Assembly (NCBI GenBank): GCA_030603365.1
Contig: JAUVXV010000003.1
Span: forward strand, 124,001-188,000
Length of the DNA stretch: 64,000 bases
Reading direction: 5' to 3'
Origin: Candidatus Heimdallarchaeota archaeon
Lineage (GTDB): Archaea > Asgardarchaeota > Heimdallarchaeia > Heimdallarchaeales > Heimdallarchaeaceae
Part shown: one piece after another, positions 60,871 through 64,000 of the stretch
Position numbering within the stretch: position 1 is the first letter of the stretch
How the letters are laid out: each line of letters opens with the position of its first letter
The notes under the pieces: generated by a model
Seen by the model: only the letters and a program-made list of their open reading frames with translations
What the model was told of the DNA's origin: nothing
The model's database searches: none
Made by a program: the position numbers and the translations under genes

Positions 60871-61212
60871 TTGACTATAAAAAGCTACTTCCCAGAACTA
60901 TCTGACGTCTTTAAACCTGTACCTTCACATATACCACAGGTTTTTGTACCATCAGGAACAGTTACAATCAATGGTACTGCAAAAATTTTACCAATAGAGA
61001 ATGAAGAAATTCTTGATATATTTTCTAAGAAGAGAATTCTTCGCTTAATTACTAGCCATCTTACACCAGAAGAGAAAAAAGAGGTGGTTTTCTTGAAGAT
61101 AAAACCTGATCCTAAGATATTATGTTATGGTGTAGGGATAAGCATCATGAAGCTTAGAGGTGGTCATACAGAAGGAGGATATTCAGTAATAATCCCAGAA
61201 GAAAGAGGATGA
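60871..61212 (+). CDS. Short split-barrel-like protein, possibly N-terminally truncated
   Basis: A 113-residue product from TTG 60871 with an in-frame stop at 60862-60864. The segment TVTINGTAKILPIENEEIL, then VVFLKIKPDPKILCYGVG, resembles the C-terminal half of PNPOx-like proteins ('i.i.G.A.i....e...'). The N-terminal strands that bind FMN are missing. The start faces the divergent PNPOx gene at only 17 bases. It could be a remnant of a truncated gene or a small independent protein; neither is sure. Confidence 0.5.
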   Translation: MTIKSYFPELSDVFKPVPSHIPQVFVPSGTVTINGTAKILPIENEEILDIFSKKRILRLITSHLTPEEKKEVVFLKIKPDPKILCYGVGISIMKLRGGHTEGGYSVIIPEERG

Positions 61213-61229
61213 TAGTGTAAGATGATTTG

Positions 61230-62288
61230 TTAAATCTTCTTTGTGATTGGTTTCTCATATCCCATGATTTCTATTATTTCATGCCATCTAGAGTAAATTC
61301 GGTTAACATCTTCCTCTTGAAAAGTGTAAGTACTTGGTGTATAATCTTTCACACCTTCTAGATATTCTTCAATAAGTGGTTTTGCCTTTTCATATCCTGG
61401 AAGAGATAATTTATCATAAATTTGTGTCATTGTATCTAAGGGATTTGCTACAAAATTTTCATATCTTATCTCAATAAAATTACCTTCTGGAATAAGTCCC
61501 ACTTCCTCATAGAATATCTTGTACATTCCTTCAAAAATAGTAAATACAAACTCATCTAAATCTGGATAACTATCTTGTAATTGTAGAATTGTAACAAGTT
61601 TCTCATGCATCCTTCTTGTTGAATAGAAAACCTCGAAAGGATTTCGCATAATGTGTACAAACTTTGCATTAGGATATAATTCTAACAGGAATTTCACTCT
61701 TGCAGTATCTACTGGACTTTTCAGTATCAATCTCTTGTTTTTCTTTTTTATAGTTAATTTCTTGATAATAAAATCAAAACTTTGTTTAATTTTCTTAATC
61801 TGTTTATCAGTTATGTCTTCCAGAGTTACGTATTTATTGTAAAAATCTTGGTTTTCTGGGAAATATCCTCCAACATAGGGTGACATTGAGCTTAAATTAG
61901 CCACTGCAAAATCATGTTCACTAGGTACATTCGGATTAATTTTCCAATCATCTTGAGGACGAGTTTCAGGTAAAACACTCCCCATAACTTTACTTAATAA
62001 CCCTGAGGAATAAAGAAAATGATTTGGAAAAACGCTCTCAAAAAGTGTCATGAATGCAAAATCAGGATTGCAATTGAAGAGATCATGGAGTAAAGTTGTA
62101 CCTTGACGCCAGTGTCCTAGAATAAAAACTGGAGGTTTCTTTATCTTCACTCTTCTAATTTTACGCCAAGTTAGAACTTTTTCTACTATAGCGAGTGGAG
62201 AGAATAGAATTATCAAAAATGTGATAAGAAAGACATGTGGGATTTTCTTCAAAGATACATTGAATTGATTTTCACCGAGAAGTTTCAT
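61230..62288 (-). CDS. Sulfotransferase-family protein
   Basis: A 352-residue protein. The 5' PSB loop that binds PAPS is FILGHWRQGTTLLHDLF near 55-70, and the 3' phosphate site is FVHIMRNPFEVFYSTRRM near 215-230. A hydrophobic segment at about 19-37 may anchor it in the membrane. It resembles the Sulfotransfer_3 group, whose members sulfate carbohydrates or lipids. Acceptor unknown. The promoter region 62289-62507 includes the hairpin terminator of the next gene. Confidence 0.88.
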   Translation of the reverse strand: MKLLGENQFNVSLKKIPHVFLITFLIILFSPLAIVEKVLTWRKIRRVKIKKPPVFILGHWRQGTTLLHDLFNCNPDFAFMTLFESVFPNHFLYSSGLLSKVMGSVLPETRPQDDWKINPNVPSEHDFAVANLSSMSPYVGGYFPENQDFYNKYVTLEDITDKQIKKIKQSFDFIIKKLTIKKKNKRLILKSPVDTARVKFLLELYPNAKFVHIMRNPFEVFYSTRRMHEKLVTILQLQDSYPDLDEFVFTIFEGMYKIFYEEVGLIPEGNFIEIRYENFVANPLDTMTQIYDKLSLPGYEKAKPLIEEYLEGVKDYTPSTYTFQEEDVNRIYSRWHEIIEIMGYEKPITKKI

Positions 62289-62452
62289 CCAGACCGAGAA
62301 ATCCGCACCTACTGCAAAGATATGTTTAGCCCCCTGAGTTTATTTTGTTGATTAATTCTTACTTTCTAATATTAAAAGAAATTGTGTGAAACGATGATTT
62401 TTCAGCATTATTTCTTATTTTTGTTTGAAGAACTATACATAAAAAAGATAGA

Positions 62453-62497
62453 AATTAAGAGTATTCAGAATTCCTTTTTTCATATATACTCTTAATT
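62453..62497 (-). terminator. Hairpin terminator of the polyglycine protein gene
   Basis: AATTAAGAGTAT (62453-62464) and ATACTCTTAATT (62486-62497) are perfect 12-base arms with a 21-base loop. Read on the minus strand the structure starts 11 bases after the stop codon at 62508 and is followed by TCTATCTTTTTT. This looks like an intrinsic terminator with a T-tract, unlike the hairpin-free tracts elsewhere. Confidence 0.7.
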
Positions 62498-62507
62498 CTC
62501 TAGTGAA

Positions 62508-63368
62508 TTATGCTGGATGTATGTATATCCTTATTTTCTGACTAATTGTAGAAAGAGGAATCGTTCCACCATATGGTGGGTCATAGTAATAATATAGCGT
62601 ATCTGTCCAAATTCCGAAAGTATAAATTGAAGAACTAGGTTTTATAACTGCACGTACAAGATTATTAGCTGATGCATCCCATGCATCTTGAGATGTATGA
62701 TCACATGCACCTATCCATGTCCAGTATGCATCTTGTGAATCTCCAAAACCTGAATTCTGTGTATACTCATACTCATTGATACTTGATATAAAGCACAATG
62801 CATTAAAGATACTTAATGCTGTTCCTATATGTGGAAGGAAACCGAGTGCTATTGTTGCTCCCTCAATTGCCTTTAAAAGGGGACCTTCTCCTTCTCCACC
62901 TGCATATGCTACATAATTTACTCCTCCTGCATCTGTTGAGAAATCCTTCTTAAAAGCTACTGCAGTTAACGCAGCATTCGATTTTTCTATATTAATATCA
63001 GTTAAGTAAGGATTCGAATCATAGGTCTCCGCTTCAGGGTCTTTGTCAACATGTCGAATAGATACAGCAAACTGTAGCTCCCATGTATTACTTCCTGATG
63101 CATAGAATGAATAAATGTTTACTGCAATAGATAGAGCAACATTTGTATCTTGAACATACCGATGTATCTCGAATGATTCAGTAAAATCATCTCCATATTG
63201 TATATGAATACCGAGTCCATCGATATATGGGTAGTTTATCGGTGGGGGTGCTCCTCCACCTCCACCTCCACCTCCTCCACCTCCACCATATGCACTTGCA
63301 TATATGGTGCCAAATGATGTGGAGAAAATTACTATTAATAATATACTTACTACTTGTTTTCGATTCAA
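62508..63368 (-). CDS. Secreted protein with polyglycine segment
   Basis: A 286-residue protein from TTG 63368, backed by a strong GGAGGTT Shine-Dalgarno site. The signal peptide (about 1-26, ending ASA) is followed by a run of 12 glycines, PPP, and then a Tyr/Asp/Ser-rich domain with an inner hydrophobic helix near 170-190. Two Cys near 190 and 225 may form a disulfide. I do not recognise the family. The product is probably exported. Confidence 0.78.
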   Translation of the reverse strand: MNRKQVVSILLIVIFSTSFGTIYASAYGGGGGGGGGGGGAPPPINYPYIDGLGIHIQYGDDFTESFEIHRYVQDTNVALSIAVNIYSFYASGSNTWELQFAVSIRHVDKDPEAETYDSNPYLTDINIEKSNAALTAVAFKKDFSTDAGGVNYVAYAGGEGEGPLLKAIEGATIALGFLPHIGTALSIFNALCFISSINEYEYTQNSGFGDSQDAYWTWIGACDHTSQDAWDASANNLVRAVIKPSSSIYTFGIWTDTLYYYYDPPYGGTIPLSTISQKIRIYIHPA

Positions 63369-63376
63369 CTAGAATC

Positions 63377-63383
63377 AACCTCC
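63377..63383 (-). promoter_or_regulatory. Strong Shine-Dalgarno site of the polyglycine protein
   Basis: GGAGGTT on the minus strand, eight bases before TTG 63368. It decides the TTG start, since no ATG is near. Confidence 0.65.
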
Positions 63384-63454
63384 ATTTTTGTAGTAAATAT
63401 TACTTAGTTTTTTGGCTTAATAAATCTATCTGGACAAAATGTGACACATTTGCA

Positions 63455-63955
63455 TTAAGACCATTTTAGTCTTTCACTTCTCCAATTTCGAAGCTTTTGT
63501 GCAAGTTCTCCAATATGGAATGAGTTGTGCCTTAATAGATAAACCAGTTTTTCATATACCGAATCAAACCACCTAAAATCATCTTTGAGCAATAGATCTT
63601 TATCCTTAGTTTCACTTAAGCTTCTTGAAATTCTTAACTCAATCTCTTCTAAATAGTTGTTCAAAAAACTCTTCGTAATTTTGGATTTTTTACTAATGAT
63701 TTCATCCTTTGAATCAATATCCCAATTAATACCAGTTTTAATTCCCCAAGTCATACTTTCAGGATTATTGCGAGAATAGAAATCAGCTGTCTCAATAATA
63801 TGGTAAACTGACCAAGAGTAGATCCAATCTCCTTCTCCCTCATGCCATTTTTCCTCTGGGCACTTATCAACAGCATCTCTAAGCATTTTCCACTTGCTTT
63901 CAAATTGCTTAAGGAGCACAAATCTAAAAGACATCTCTGACTTTATCTTCTTCAT
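63455..63955 (-). CDS. DinB-like protein
   Basis: A 166-residue protein with the DinB-type four-helix layout: YSWSVYHIIETADFYSRN near 46-63 holds the first metal-binding His, and YLLRHNSFHIGELAQKL near the end holds two more His as in HxxxH. TATA-like TTTAATAT lies upstream near the window end. Members of this fold include thiol S-transferases; the role here is unknown. It is only distantly similar to the DinB-like gene at 42294. Confidence 0.8.
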   Translation of the reverse strand: MKKIKSEMSFRFVLLKQFESKWKMLRDAVDKCPEEKWHEGEGDWIYSWSVYHIIETADFYSRNNPESMTWGIKTGINWDIDSKDEIISKKSKITKSFLNNYLEEIELRISRSLSETKDKDLLLKDDFRWFDSVYEKLVYLLRHNSFHIGELAQKLRNWRSERLKWS

Positions 63956-64000
63956 TTCATATCTACCCTTCTATATCTTAATACATATTAAATCATTGTA

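Noticed and set aside
1..64000. tRNA or rRNA genes
   Set aside because: I looked for T-loop (GGTTCRANNC) and stem patterns in the gaps and found none; a covariance-model search would settle this.

Overview
The window reads as a chromosomal segment of an AT-rich archaeon, most probably an Asgard archaeon (Lokiarchaeia/Heimdallarchaeia-like; the exact class cannot be fixed from this sequence). Archaeal signs are the eukaryote/archaea-type prolyl-tRNA synthetase, a ribosomal protein L35Ae domain, an archaeal type IV pilin-like N-terminus, TATA boxes about 22-33 bases before many start codons, and T-rich tracts rather than hairpins behind most genes. Asgard-like signs are a Rab/Ras-like GTPase (50902), an Arf-like GTPase with its own C-terminal domain (15062-15982) beside a large helical protein, and a membrane protein ending in a RING-like zinc finger (29532-30902). 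No rRNA, tRNA, CRISPR array, transposase or phage gene was seen. Genes are dense: no gene-free stretch exceeds 300 bases (the longest are about 200-265 bases, near 36026, 39716, 41067, 42062, 50645, 58333 and 62289).

Layout. 1-8.9 kb: a membrane protein cut by the window edge, a helix-hairpin-helix (HhH) protein with four copies of an LKPSE linear motif, mobB plus an unknown gene, a glycerophosphodiesterase gene interrupted by an in-frame TGA at its catalytic HRG motif, a PHP phosphoesterase and pyroglutamyl peptidase, an HhH/Lys-Pro-Ala repeat/L35Ae fusion, and two paralogous small membrane proteins. 8.97-14.4 kb: a tight four-gene run of HerA-like ATPase with a zinc-rich tail, P-loop kinase, aminoglycoside-phosphotransferase-like kinase, and endonuclease IV. 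14.4-21.6 kb: zinc-ribbon membrane protein, Arf-like GTPase with its 764-residue partner, M24 peptidase, methyltransferase, hypA and hypB. 21.7-32.5 kb: surface protein with pilin-type leader, a degenerate nucleotidyltransferase plus P-loop ATPase pair, a membrane protein built of repeated modules overlapping the RING-like membrane protein gene, and a processive GT2 glycosyltransferase.

32.6-49.6 kb: FTR1 iron permease, SPFH/zinc-ribbon protein, a membrane-anchored protein plus winged-helix regulator preceded by a three-half-site operator, a frameshifted DUF998-like gene, Gfo/Idh/MocA oxidoreductase, C45-type Ntn hydrolase, polysaccharide deacetylase, DinB-like protein, a Cys-rich protein plus DUF362 ferredoxin pair, YhhN-like protein, a GH63-like glycosidase and prolyl-tRNA synthetase. 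49.7-64 kb: ArsR/GyrI-like regulator, Rab-like GTPase, a Cas4-like nuclease fused to an Fe-S Rad3/XPD helicase, ArsN-like acetyltransferase, AHSA1 protein, a 45-residue membrane peptide, SPL-like radical SAM enzyme, hydrolases, PNPOx-like flavoproteins, sulfotransferase, a polyglycine secreted protein with a hairpin terminator, and a second DinB-like protein.

The most interesting candidates for undescribed biology are the modular membrane protein/RING pair (27.0-30.9 kb), the pseudo-nucleotidyltransferase/ATPase pair (23.6-25.8 kb), the HerA-kinase-kinase-Nfo run (9-14.4 kb), the GTPase/helical-protein pair (15.1-18.3 kb), and the TGA-interrupted phosphodiesterase (4.1-4.9 kb). All family calls come from reading the protein sequence and from memory of family motifs; no database search was run.
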